64,000 bases of DNA, taken from NCBI RefSeq assembly GCF_928097925.1, contig NZ_CAKMRI010000001.1, positions 372,001-436,000 on the forward strand, read 5' to 3'. The position numbers were made by a program, and so were the translations under genes. Source of the stretch: Mediannikoviicoccus vaginalis. Its GTDB lineage: Bacteria; Bacillota; Clostridia; Tissierellales; Peptoniphilaceae. This document shows, piece after piece, positions 28,385 through 35,767 of the stretch (the stretch's first letter is position 1; each line of letters starts with the position of its first letter). The notes beneath the pieces were generated by a model, which was not told the origin of the DNA, made no database searches, and worked only from the letters and a program-made list of their open reading frames with translations.

Positions 28385-28560
28385 TAAAAAAGACTTCTCC
28401 ATCCCTACATAACGTAGGGACGAAAAAGCCGTGGTTCCACCCTAATTTCTTCTCAATTAATTATTCACTCCGGATTAGTATTCACATATTCATTTACTTA
28501 TGGAAACTCTCAGCTATGTTACCAATCTCTTGAAGTTTAAATATGTTACTTGGATCCATC
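28385..28560 (-). promoter_or_regulatory. T-box leader of thrS
   Basis: On the minus strand the T-box AGGGTGGAACCACGG is at 28443-28429. A terminator follows, with TCCCTAC/GTAGGGA as its core, an extended lower helix, and a T-run at 28391-28386. Stem I features lie upstream: an AGTA-type internal-loop strand, ACATAT/ATATGT above it, CAAGAG and GCTGAGAG. The opposite strand of the internal loop reads GAATACTA, giving ACT (Thr) at 28479-28477 as the specifier. TAC in the neighbouring frame is less likely in front of thrS. The leader begins directly after the hisS stop. Confidence 0.88.
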
Positions 28561-28565
28561 ATCAT

Positions 28566-29861
28566 TTATAAATATTTAATTAAATCGTCATATGAACAAG
28601 AGATTTGCTCTCCTGTAACCATATTTCTTAAAGAGTAAGTTTTTGTTTTAACTTCCTCTTCTCCAATAATAATCGTATATGGAACATTTAGCTTATCAGC
28701 ATATCCAAATTGCTTTTTAAGCTTTCCACCTTCCAAATAGATTTGTACCATTTTATCATCTTTTCTAAGGGATGTCAATAACTCTATACCTTTACTTTCA
28801 TACCCTTTCATAGGTATTATTAAACATTCTGTAATATGAGCATTTGATTCTTTTAATAGATTTGATTCTTTCAGTTGATAGAAAAGCCTTGTTAATCCAA
28901 TACTCATTCCAACTCCTGGAAGTTTTTGTTTTGTATAGTTCTCAGCTAAGTTTTCGTATCTTCCACCAGAACATACCGATCCAATAGACTCATAGCCAGT
29001 TAATATAGTTTCATATACAGATCCCGTATAATAATCAAGCCCTCTAGTAATACTTAATTGAATTTGAATATTCTCTTCCTTAACTCCAAGAGCTTTCATA
29101 TTTTCATATACAAATTTTAATTCATCAAGACCTTCATTGAATAACTCATTGGAAATATTTAGGCTTTCTAAATATTCTATAATTTCATCATTACTTCCTT
29201 TCGTAGCAATAAACTCCAATAAGCTATCAATAACATCAGATTCTAAACCATATTCTAAAAACTCTTTTCTTACATTGTCTTTACCAATTTTATCTATTTT
29301 ATCAATTGTTCTTAGTGTAAAAATAAAGTCATCAAGACCTATGGACTCAAAGAATCCATTAAGAAGTTTTCTATTATTGAAAAGAAATTTAAAATTACTA
29401 AATCCAAGCTTAATAAATACTTCATTCATTACTGCAGGTATTTCTGCATCATTGTATAGAGAAAGTTTTTCATGACCTACCACATCAATATCGCATTGGT
29501 AAAACTCTCTATATCTTCCTCTTTGGTTTCTCTCTCCCCTATACACCTTTGCAATATGATATCTTCTAAATGGAAAATTTAAATCACTAAAATATTGAGA
29601 GACATATCTTGCAAGTGGAACAGTTAGGTCAAATCTAAGACCAATTTTTGAAGAACCCTTTTCAAATGCATATACTTGTTTAGAAGTCTCTCCTCCACCT
29701 TTGGCAAAAAGTATTTCTTGCTTTTCCATAACTGGAGTATCCAGTGGTAAAAAACCATACTTTTTAAATGTTTCTTCAATTGTATCTTTAATTTCATTAA
29801 ATAGTATCTGGTCTTGTGGTAATAATTCCATCATCCCCGATAAAATACTTGGTTTAATCAT
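28566..29861 (-). CDS. hisS: Histidine-tRNA ligase
   Basis: Charges tRNA-His. The 431 residues have class II motif 2 (RYHIAKVYRGERNQRGRYRE, about 100-119), the histidine motifs LDYYTGSVYE and CSGGRYENL, GVGMSIGLTRLF, and a C-terminal anticodon-binding domain ending in TGEQISCSYDDL. The C-terminal domain distinguishes it from HisZ. GGAGGAATAG precedes the ATG. The start overlaps the upstream DUF6873-like gene by 8 bases. Confidence 0.96.
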   Translation of the reverse strand: MIKPSILSGMMELLPQDQILFNEIKDTIEETFKKYGFLPLDTPVMEKQEILFAKGGGETSKQVYAFEKGSSKIGLRFDLTVPLARYVSQYFSDLNFPFRRYHIAKVYRGERNQRGRYREFYQCDIDVVGHEKLSLYNDAEIPAVMNEVFIKLGFSNFKFLFNNRKLLNGFFESIGLDDFIFTLRTIDKIDKIGKDNVRKEFLEYGLESDVIDSLLEFIATKGSNDEIIEYLESLNISNELFNEGLDELKFVYENMKALGVKEENIQIQLSITRGLDYYTGSVYETILTGYESIGSVCSGGRYENLAENYTKQKLPGVGMSIGLTRLFYQLKESNLLKESNAHITECLIIPMKGYESKGIELLTSLRKDDKMVQIYLEGGKLKKQFGYADKLNVPYTIIIGEEEVKTKTYSLRNMVTGEQISCSYDDLIKYL

Positions 29862-30621
29862 CTATTCCTCCTCTAATACCTATAATAGAACCTAGGTCAA
29901 CGAATTCGCAGTCCCTAGGATAGTAATATTTTATATTTTCACTTTTAAGTATTTCAACTAACTGTTTGCTATATTTATATCTTTCCAAATTTCCATAAAA
30001 TAAAATTTCATCATCTGAAATCATTCCTCCACATCCACCAATAAAACCTGTGTCATATCCTGGTAGGAGAATATCTCCAAATGGTATTAAATAACATTTT
30101 ATTCCATTATTTAAATAAGCTTTATAAAGCCCTTTATCAGAAGTTATAACCGTGTCTTTGTCAATTATTAAAGATGAGCACTTACTGTAACCTTGTTTAA
30201 CTAATACACTTTTTGAGATTTTCTTTAAATAATTTTCTATACTCAAGTCAATAGAGTTTTCCTTATAGAAATAATAATCATTTGTCCTGGAAACATTAAG
30301 CGCTATATCATTTGGATAAAATTTATTTAATTCATTTGAAGATGGAATAATAGTAACTCCATATTCTTTTAATTTTCGTCCATAGTAGTTTCTATGCTTA
30401 TTATAAACCACAAATTTATTATAATCTATAGGATGAACTGCCATATCGGGATGATCCTTAACTGGTTCATCAATTTCTTCTATGGGTAATGTTTTTATTA
30501 TATCGATTTTTAAATCACTAAGTAACCGTTCAAAGTCTTCGCTTATTTTATAACTTACAATCACAGCTTTAACTCTTTTATTAAATACAAATGGATTTAT
30601 TCTTTTCACCCGATTTTTCAA
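29854..30621 (-). CDS. DUF6873-like protein (GME-fold type)
   Basis: A 255-residue clostridial protein that I tentatively assign to the DUF6873 family, thought to share the guanidino-modifying-enzyme fold. The visible features are HPDMAVHPID at residues 57-66, ALNVSRTN near 107, SSLIIDKDTVITSDKG near 149-164, and FIGGCGGMISDDEILFYG near 193-210, with the paired Gly-Cys-Gly suggestive of the GME active-site end. No activity is established. The start is TTG at 30621 or GTG at 30609, and neither has a clear ribosome-binding site. It overlaps hisS. Confidence 0.7.
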   Translation of the reverse strand: MKNRVKRINPFVFNKRVKAVIVSYKISEDFERLLSDLKIDIIKTLPIEEIDEPVKDHPDMAVHPIDYNKFVVYNKHRNYYGRKLKEYGVTIIPSSNELNKFYPNDIALNVSRTNDYYFYKENSIDLSIENYLKKISKSVLVKQGYSKCSSLIIDKDTVITSDKGLYKAYLNNGIKCYLIPFGDILLPGYDTGFIGGCGGMISDDEILFYGNLERYKYSKQLVEILKSENIKYYYPRDCEFVDLGSIIGIRGGIDD

Positions 30622-30919
30622 TAATTAAATAAAAATTTTAGAAATTGGAAATTAAATCTAAAATCTGGTATAATTTTACTGTAACATCTGAAATGTAACT
30701 ATTAACATACATCAGATTTTACTCTTATATAATTTAATTTGACTTTTCTACAAAATTATTGTATCATAAAGCTTGTAGTTAGTTAAATATTTAAAGTGAA
30801 ATATGATTTTATTATCCGACATTAACTTAAGCTTTGCGAAGCAAAATAAGAATGAGCGGATGGTATATAATATAATAATCTTTCAATGAAAAATCTTAAT
30901 AAAAACATCTATATTGTGC
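30622..30919. other. 298-base intergenic region upstream of the tRNA cluster
   Basis: No coding frame of note. It holds a plus-strand promoter-like TTGGAA-18-TATAAT (30645-30674), a small hairpin TTTGC-GAA-GCAAA near 30833-30845, and an AT-rich TGGTATATAATATAAT near 30858-30875 that could serve as an extended -10 for the tRNAs. Nothing else is recognised. Confidence 0.5.
30645..30674 (+). promoter_or_regulatory. Promoter-like sequence upstream of tRNA genes
   Basis: TTGGAA (30645-30650), an 18-base spacer and TATAAT (30669-30674). It could drive the tRNA cluster from 245 bases upstream or a short leader RNA. Confidence 0.45.
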
Positions 30920-30995
<76 letters not shown>

Positions 30996-31005
30996 AGAAG
31001 TATTT

Positions 31006-31080
31006 GCGGAAGTGGCTCAGTGGTAGAGCATCGCCTTGCCAAGGCGAGGGTCGCGGGTTCGAGTCCCGTCTTCCGCTCCA
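31006..31080 (+). tRNA. tRNA-Gly (GCC)
   Basis: 75 bases. The acceptor stem is GCGGAAG/CTTCCGC, the anticodon GCC lies in TTGCCAA, the T-loop is TTCGAGT, and CCA is encoded. Confidence 0.97.
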
Positions 31081-31084
31081 ATAT

Positions 31085-31158
31085 GGCGACATAGCCAAGT
31101 GGTAAGGCAAAGGTCTGCAACACCTCTACCCCCGGTTCAAATCCGGGTGTCGCCTCCA
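31085..31158 (+). tRNA. tRNA-Cys (GCA)
   Basis: 74 bases. The acceptor stem is GGCGACA/TGTCGCC, the anticodon GCA lies in CTGCAAC, the T-loop is TTCAAAT, and CCA is encoded. It is followed directly by the cluster terminator. Confidence 0.97.
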
Positions 31159-31159
31159 A

Positions 31160-31190
31160 GGTAGTATATTTTGAGTATACTACCTTTTTT
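31160..31190 (+). terminator. Terminator of the tRNA cluster
   Basis: GGTAGTATA/TATACTACC arms (31160-31168, 31176-31184) are followed by TTTTTT. Confidence 0.9.
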
Positions 31191-31233
31191 ATTTTAAAAT
31201 TTTAAATAGATCATAATTCTCCACATAAAAAAA

Positions 31234-31256
31234 GGCTCTAAAGAATCCATTGGGGG
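31234..31256 (+). repeat. Left terminal inverted repeat of the ISL3 element
   Basis: 23 bases beginning GGCTCTAAAGAA and ending TTGGGGG. It pairs with 32707-32729 at 17 of 23 positions. Confidence 0.75.
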
Positions 31257-31283
31257 ATGCTAACCTATAAAGTTGGCATCTCC
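31253..31283 (+). repeat. Subterminal hairpin at the left end of the ISL3 element
   Basis: 12-base arms (31253-31264 and 31272-31283) with two G-T pairs and a 7-base loop. The first arm starts inside the left inverted repeat. There is no T-run, so it is not an obvious terminator. It may be a transposase-binding or structural feature. Confidence 0.6.
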
Positions 31284-31363
31284 TCTTATTTATACATCAT
31301 TATTCACTTACTTTTAAAAGACCTAACTAAATAGTCACTTTTTTACTGTTTTTAGGTTCACTT

Positions 31364-31386
31364 AATAAGCCTATAGGCTTATTTTT
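31364..31386 (+). terminator. Hairpin downstream of the transposase gene
   Basis: AATAAGCC-TATA-GGCTTATT followed by TTT on the plus strand. It could stop transcription from the tRNA side before it runs antisense through the transposase. On the minus strand it could mark the transposase mRNA end. Confidence 0.6.
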
Positions 31387-31421
31387 CCTAAAAGCTAATT
31401 CTTTTATTCAGTTCTTGTATA

Positions 31422-32600
31422 TTATTCGAGTGCTAATATCCTATTTCTAAATCTTTTGAAATTTTTCATTCCAAATGTTATTCTCTTTAATACTTTTATT
31501 TTGTTGTTCATTCCTTCTACGTACCCATTGGTGAATTCGTAGTCAAAGCTATTAGATATTGGGTCTATCCAGTTCTTAAAGGCTGTTAAACAGGCTCTCC
31601 ACTTAATGGATCCGTCTTTTAACAGGTATTCTATCCAACCTTGTATGTTTTTTTGTGCTTTCTCTTTGTTTTCGCTCTTCATTACTAGGTTGTAGAAGGT
31701 TTCTTTTGTTAGGTATGCTTTTCTTATTTCTTCGTTTCTTTCTAACATTATTGATACTTTTATTTTTTCATCTTCGTGTAGTTTTATCATTGGTTTTGTT
31801 AGTAGGGATTTACTTCTCATAAAGTGTGTTCTTTCTTGTTTTTTCATCTTTTTTGATTCTGCTATTCTTGTGTTTTCAAATCCCCATGTTACCTGTCTTA
31901 TGAAGTGATATCTGTCTATTAGATGTTTTGCGTTTGGAAAGTGTTTTTTCTTTATATCTCTGTATGGTCTATACATATCGCTTACGAAGATTTTTACTTT
32001 ATCTTTTTCTTCTTTTGGTATTTGACTGAAGTATTTATCTAGGTAATCAAATTTCCTTGTTGGTAGTACGTCTAATATCTTTTTATTTTGACTATCTGCT
32101 ATTATTGTCTGGTATTTCTCTCTTCCGGAGTCGCCTTTGAATTCGTCTATATTTAGTACTTCTCCTAGTTTTAATCTTTTTATTTCTATGGTATCTATTA
32201 TATTTGAGACTGTTTTGGGTGAAATGTAAAATTTTTTAGCTATATCTTTGATGGATATTTTATTTTTAAATTCTTCTAATACTCTTCTTTTGAGTCTTGT
32301 TGTTATTTGGCAATGTTTTGATACGAATGGTTTAGATTCTGTAAATCTTTTATTGCACTGTCTACATTTAAATCTTCGTACGTCTATTTTTAGTATTACT
32401 TGTTTATCTCTATATGGTAGATCTCTTATGTTTTGATGTCTATGGTCATGTATTTCTATCTTTTTTGATCCACAACAAGGACATGTTTTAGGTCTTTTCT
32501 TGCATTTACCTGTTATTGTTATCTTGTCTTCTGTTTCTTCTACTTTTTCTAATTTTATACCTTTTATTCCCACAAGCTTTGTGATATTATTTATTTGCAC
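31422..32600 (-). CDS. ISL3-family transposase
   Basis: A 392-residue DDE transposase. The N-terminal zinc finger has CPCCGS and FKCRQCNKRF (about 38-85), a helix-turn-helix follows near 105-130 (SIKDIAKKFYISPKTV), and then the catalytic domain with Asp in LNIDEFKG, Asp in VSDMYRPY, HLIDRYHF, and the Glu in NGYVEGMNNK. It ends FKRFRNRILALE, close to the usual ISL3 end. The start is GTG at 32600, eight bases after GGAGG. The gene appears intact, so the element may be active. Confidence 0.94.
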   Translation of the reverse strand: MQINNITKLVGIKGIKLEKVEETEDKITITGKCKKRPKTCPCCGSKKIEIHDHRHQNIRDLPYRDKQVILKIDVRRFKCRQCNKRFTESKPFVSKHCQITTRLKRRVLEEFKNKISIKDIAKKFYISPKTVSNIIDTIEIKRLKLGEVLNIDEFKGDSGREKYQTIIADSQNKKILDVLPTRKFDYLDKYFSQIPKEEKDKVKIFVSDMYRPYRDIKKKHFPNAKHLIDRYHFIRQVTWGFENTRIAESKKMKKQERTHFMRSKSLLTKPMIKLHEDEKIKVSIMLERNEEIRKAYLTKETFYNLVMKSENKEKAQKNIQGWIEYLLKDGSIKWRACLTAFKNWIDPISNSFDYEFTNGYVEGMNNKIKVLKRITFGMKNFKRFRNRILALE

Positions 32601-32662
32601 TTACTTTACCTCCTTTTGAGTTGTGGTGACTTTATTTTAGGTGATTTGTAGAGTAAGTGCAA
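32595..32662 (-). promoter_or_regulatory. Inverted repeat linking transposase promoter and start codon
   Basis: Arms 32648-32662 and 32595-32609 pair at 14 of 15 positions in minus-strand RNA. The upstream arm contains the -35 box and part of the spacer. The downstream arm contains the GTG start and the bases between it and the GGAGG site. A transcript starting at the element's own promoter (about 32627) lacks the upstream arm. A read-through transcript contains both arms and would hide the start codon. Confidence 0.7.
32634..32662 (-). promoter_or_regulatory. Transposase promoter
   Basis: On the minus strand TTGCAC (32662-32657), a 17-base spacer and TAAAAT (32639-32634), 34 bases before the GTG start. 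Confidence 0.65.
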
Positions 32663-32672
32663 TTTTTTTATT

Positions 32673-32717
32673 AAAAAAACTGTTGAGGTGGTATGTTTAT
32701 TCATACCCCCCAACAGT
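32673..32717 (-). terminator. Terminator hairpin at the right end of the ISL3 element
   Basis: On the minus strand a strong GC-rich hairpin (32717-32679; ACTGTTG/CAACAGT base, GGTATG/CATACC top) is followed by TTTTTTT. Its outer arm begins inside the right inverted repeat. It lies upstream of the transposase promoter and would stop transcripts coming from rnpB. Confidence 0.75.
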
Positions 32718-32729
32718 TTCTTTTGTTCC
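32707..32729 (-). repeat. Right terminal inverted repeat of the ISL3 element
   Basis: Read on the minus strand it starts GGAACAAAAGAA and ends TTGGGGG, matching the left end at 17 of 23 positions. Confidence 0.75.
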
Positions 32730-32760
32730 AAAAAAAACTACCGTTAAAGGTAGTTTTTTT
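32730..32760 (-). terminator. Terminator of rnpB, with the IS abutting its T-run
   Basis: AACTACC/GGTAGTT arms (32736-32742, 32749-32755) have an A8 tract on one side and T7 on the other. In minus-strand RNA the hairpin is followed by eight U residues and then at once by the first base of the ISL3 element. Confidence 0.85.
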
Positions 32761-32763
32761 GAC

Positions 32764-33075
32764 TAGAAAATAAGCCGTGTTCTGTATTAGATAATCATCT
32801 GTCTAGCCTTATTGTTACCAATAAGGTCAAGCGATCTACCCATGGTGTAGCGAGCAACTACATTATTCCATTTTGATCTTGCACCAAATGGGGTTTACAT
32901 AGCAACTTAGTCGCCTAAGTCCTGGTGAGCTCTTACCTCGCCTTTCCACCCTTACCATAAATGGCGGTATCTCTCTGTTGCACTATCCTTAGGGTCGCCC
33001 CCACTGGACGTTATCCAGCATCCTGCTCTACGGTGCACGGACTTTCCTCGTTATTTCACGCGATTATCTCTTCTA
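32764..33075 (-). ncRNA. rnpB: RNase P RNA
   Basis: The catalytic RNA that matures tRNA 5' ends. On the minus strand the conserved 5' block GAGGAAAGTCCGTGCA lies near 33046-33031. GGGGGCGACCCTAAGG, ACAGAGAGATACCGCC, GGTAAGGGTGGAAAGG and the 3' block ACAGAACACGGCTTA follow in the expected order. AGATAATC near the 5' end pairs with GATTATCT near the 3' end as helix P1. The 5' and 3' ends are placed to within a few bases only. It lies close to the tRNA cluster but on the opposite strand. Confidence 0.96.
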
Positions 33076-33084
33076 CTCATGTAT

Positions 33085-33090
33085 ATTATA
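33085..33090 (-). promoter_or_regulatory. Extended -10 promoter of rnpB
   Basis: The minus strand reads TGTTATAAT about 10 bases upstream of the RNA start. The -35 position would fall in the end of the nif3-like gene and is not evident. Confidence 0.55.
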
Positions 33091-33095
33091 ACATA

Positions 33096-33872
33096 TTATA
33101 TGATTTTTCTTTTTGAAATGTCATATTTAAAACTATGAATTTTTTCTTCCACAAATTCAGCAAAATATTTAAATAAAAAATCTATAGAGTCTATTTCAGA
33201 ATTATAGTGTCCTATATCTAAAATAGCTAGATTATTTTCAGAAGCTTTCTGACCGTCGTGGTATTTTATATCTGCTGTTATAAGTAGATCTATTTTTTCA
33301 TCAATGCACTTATCTATTGCAAATGCACCACTACCACCCATTACAGCAACTTTTTCAATTTCTTTATTTAAATCTCCATAAGAAATTATGCTACTTAAAT
33401 TTAATCTGTCTTTAACTAGTTCAGCCATATTAAATAAGCTAATTTTTTCTATTTTAGAACTTTTCCCTAATCCATTTTCAGAATTTTCTTCTTCAAATAG
33501 AACTTCACTGTTCTTTAATCCCAGTTTTTCTGCAAGAATATTTGAAACACCAAAACTAATTTTATCAAGATTTGTGTGTGCAGAATAAACTGTAATTCTA
33601 TTTTTAACTAATAGCTCTAAAATTTTTCCTCTAGTCGAATAAAAATCTAAAGACTTTATATCTTCAAAAAAGAATGGATGATGAAGAAATATTAAGTTTG
33701 AATTTTTTTCTATTGCAAATTCCACTAACTCTTTTGAAAGATCTAATCCTATTACAATTCCCTTTAACACTTCTTTGCTAAAGTCTATTTGAACTCCACT
33801 GTTGTCCCAATCTTCTTGTAGATTTAATGGGCAGTCCACTTCAAATTTATTAATTACATCGATTACTTTCAA
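33096..33872 (-). CDS. Nif3-like dinuclear metal center protein
   Basis: A protein of about 258 residues in the NIF3/YqfO family (short form without the central insert). It has NLQEDWDNSGVQ near the start, LIFLHHPFFF with paired histidines, VYSAHTNLD, and the C-terminal ILDIGHYNSE metal-binding block. The function is debated; members have been linked to GTP cyclohydrolase-like and metal-binding roles. The frame opens at a TTG at 33881, but the TTG at 33872 sits nine bases after AGGTGG and is preferred. It overlaps trmK, as in many Firmicutes. Confidence 0.88.
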   Translation of the reverse strand: MKVIDVINKFEVDCPLNLQEDWDNSGVQIDFSKEVLKGIVIGLDLSKELVEFAIEKNSNLIFLHHPFFFEDIKSLDFYSTRGKILELLVKNRITVYSAHTNLDKISFGVSNILAEKLGLKNSEVLFEEENSENGLGKSSKIEKISLFNMAELVKDRLNLSSIISYGDLNKEIEKVAVMGGSGAFAIDKCIDEKIDLLITADIKYHDGQKASENNLAILDIGHYNSEIDSIDFLFKYFAEFVEEKIHSFKYDISKRKII

Positions 33873-34551
33873 TCTCTTCAACCACCTGTTTTAAATATTC
33901 TTTTCTTTCATTGAAGTTATTGATTTTTTCAGTCATATCCTCTTTACTCAAAACCTCTATATCTTCAATTATATTGTTAATTTTTTCTATTTCTAATTCT
34001 ATAAATCCCTTTAAGTTAAGGGAGCCTTTTTCAATCAAAACTTTCCCAAACTCATAGTAATAATCTTTTTTGTAAACTTCTAATCCAGACTGTACTTTTA
34101 ATATCTGATAGTATTTACTGTTTTCAAACACATCAAATTCATCTACTATAGCATATCCATTTTCATGGAGAAATCTTCTTAATGCTTCTATATTATTATT
34201 TCCTTGAAGTACTAATGTATTTGCAGATTTTGCAATTTCTGGACTTTCTTCAAGAATTTTTGAAATTAAAAGTCCTCCCATTCCCGATATAATTATTGTA
34301 TCCACTTCAAATGGTTTGAGTGCTTTTAATCCATCGGAAACTATTGGATAAATATTTTGATACTTTAAATTATTTTCTATTTTTAATTTCAATTTTAAAA
34401 GTGATTTCTCACTAATATCAATCCCGATTATCCTCTTAGCTATTTTGTTTTTAGATAAATATATTGGAACCAATCCATGATCAGTTCCAATATCTGCAAC
34501 TATAGAATTCTTTTCCACAAATTCAATAATTTTTTCTAATCTATCTGACAT
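33850..34551 (-). CDS. trmK: tRNA (adenine(22)-N(1))-methyltransferase
   Basis: Methylates A22 in tRNA using S-adenosylmethionine. The 233 residues have the SAM-binding VADIGTDHGLVP near residues 18-29, IGIDISEKSL, the catalytic-region IISGMGGLLI, and a C-terminal coiled coil. This gene follows rpoD in most Firmicutes, as here (2-base gap). GGAGTAG precedes the ATG. Confidence 0.93.
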   Translation of the reverse strand: MSDRLEKIIEFVEKNSIVADIGTDHGLVPIYLSKNKIAKRIIGIDISEKSLLKLKLKIENNLKYQNIYPIVSDGLKALKPFEVDTIIISGMGGLLISKILEESPEIAKSANTLVLQGNNNIEALRRFLHENGYAIVDEFDVFENSKYYQILKVQSGLEVYKKDYYYEFGKVLIEKGSLNLKGFIELEIEKINNIIEDIEVLSKEDMTEKINNFNERKEYLKQVVEEIESNRCN

Positions 34552-34553
34552 AT

Positions 34554-35753
34554 CTACTCCAAAAAGTCTCTTAATTTTTGACTTCTACTAGGATGTTTTA
34601 ACTTTCTTAAAGCCTTGGCTTCTATTTGTCTAATTCTTTCTCTTGTAACATTAAATTCTTTACCAACTTCTTCCAGAGTTCTTGGAGTTCCATCGGTTAG
34701 CCCAAATCTAAGTTCAAGAACTTTTCTTTCTCTATGATTTAAGGTAGATAGTATTTCATCTAGCTGTTCCCTAAGCATAGTAAAGTTTGCAGCTTCATCT
34801 GGCGCTACAGCAGTTTCATCTTCGATAAAGTCTCCAAGATGACTATCTTCTTCTTCTCCTATTGGAGTCTCCAATGATACTGGTTCCTGTGCAATTTTTC
34901 TTACTTCTCTAACTTTTTCTACATCTATTCCCATTTCTTTGGCAATCTCTTCATTTGTAGGATCTCTTCCTAAAGCTTGAATCAATTGTCTTTCAATTCT
35001 AACTAGTTTGTTAATTGTTTCAACCATGTGAACTGGGATTCTTATTGTCCTAGCTTGATCTGCAATAGCTCTTGTTATAGCTTGTCTTATCCACCATGTT
35101 GCATAGGTTGAGAATTTAAATCCTCTGGTGTAGTCAAACTTTTCTACAGCTTTCATAAGACCTAAATTTCCTTCTTGAATCAAGTCAAGAAACTGCATTC
35201 CTCTACCAACATATCTTTTAGCTATACTTACAACTAGTCTAAGGTTTGCCTCTGCAAGTCTTCTCTTCGCAAAAACATCTCCATTTTCCATCCTTTGAGC
35301 AAGCTCAACTTCTTCTTCTGCTGTAAGTAAGGAAATTTTACCAATTTCTTTCAAATACATCTTAACTGGGTCATCTACATTGATTCCCTTTATATCCACT
35401 GCTAAGTTCTTAACTTTACTTAAACTATCTTGATCTTCATCAAAGTCTTCATCGGCATCAATATCTTCTATGTCTTCATCTTCATCATCGTCAAGATCTT
35501 CATCGTCACTATCAGTTGAATGACCTTCTCTTTCGATGGCATCTTCTTTTAATAGCTCTATATTCTCTTTATCAAGATATTCTTTTATTTCTTCAATGTC
35601 ATCTTCTGTTAATTCAGAAAATCCATCAATGCCTGTGAATTTACTATACTCAATCATTCCATCATTATCTGATGCTATCGATAATAGTTCTTCAAAAATA
35701 TCTTTTTTTATACCTTCTAAATCATCAGAATATTCTTGTTTATTACTCTTCAC
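34554..35753 (-). CDS. rpoD: RNA polymerase principal sigma factor
   Basis: The vegetative sigma factor, recognising TTGACA/TATAAT promoters like those seen in this window. In 399 residues, an acidic N-terminal region 1.1 (about 85-115 is nearly all Asp/Glu) is followed by region 1.2 ([12 protein letters not shown]), region 2 ([35 protein letters not shown]), region 3, and region 4 with [20 protein letters not shown]. The start is GTG with GGAGGG upstream. It is cotranscribed with dnaG. Confidence 0.98.
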   Translation of the reverse strand: MKSNKQEYSDDLEGIKKDIFEELLSIASDNDGMIEYSKFTGIDGFSELTEDDIEEIKEYLDKENIELLKEDAIEREGHSTDSDDEDLDDDEDEDIEDIDADEDFDEDQDSLSKVKNLAVDIKGINVDDPVKMYLKEIGKISLLTAEEEVELAQRMENGDVFAKRRLAEANLRLVVSIAKRYVGRGMQFLDLIQEGNLGLMKAVEKFDYTRGFKFSTYATWWIRQAITRAIADQARTIRIPVHMVETINKLVRIERQLIQALGRDPTNEEIAKEMGIDVEKVREVRKIAQEPVSLETPIGEEEDSHLGDFIEDETAVAPDEAANFTMLREQLDEILSTLNHRERKVLELRFGLTDGTPRTLEEVGKEFNVTRERIRQIEAKALRKLKHPSRSQKLRDFLE

Positions 35754-35767
35754 GTTACCCTCCCCTT

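Larger units (their letters stand above)
31234..32729 (-). mobile_element. Complete ISL3-family insertion sequence
   Basis: A 1496-bp element with one intact transposase gene (31422-32600). Its ends are imperfect inverted repeats that match at 17 of 23 positions (31234-31256 and 32707-32729), each starting GG and ending in GGGGG. A hairpin overlaps the inner part of each end. It sits between the tRNA cluster and rnpB, inside the T-tract of the rnpB terminator. Both flanks are A-runs (7 bases left, 8 right), compatible with the 8-base duplication of ISL3 elements but uninformative because they are homopolymers. Confidence 0.88.

Noticed and set aside
28566-29861. HisZ (ATP phosphoribosyltransferase regulatory subunit) instead of HisS
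   Set aside because: The anticodon-binding C-terminal domain and all HisS motifs are present, and no his biosynthesis genes are adjacent.
31226-32737. A proven 8-base target duplication around the ISL3 element
   Set aside because: The flanks are A-runs of 7 and 8 bases. Matching homopolymers are not evidence of duplication.
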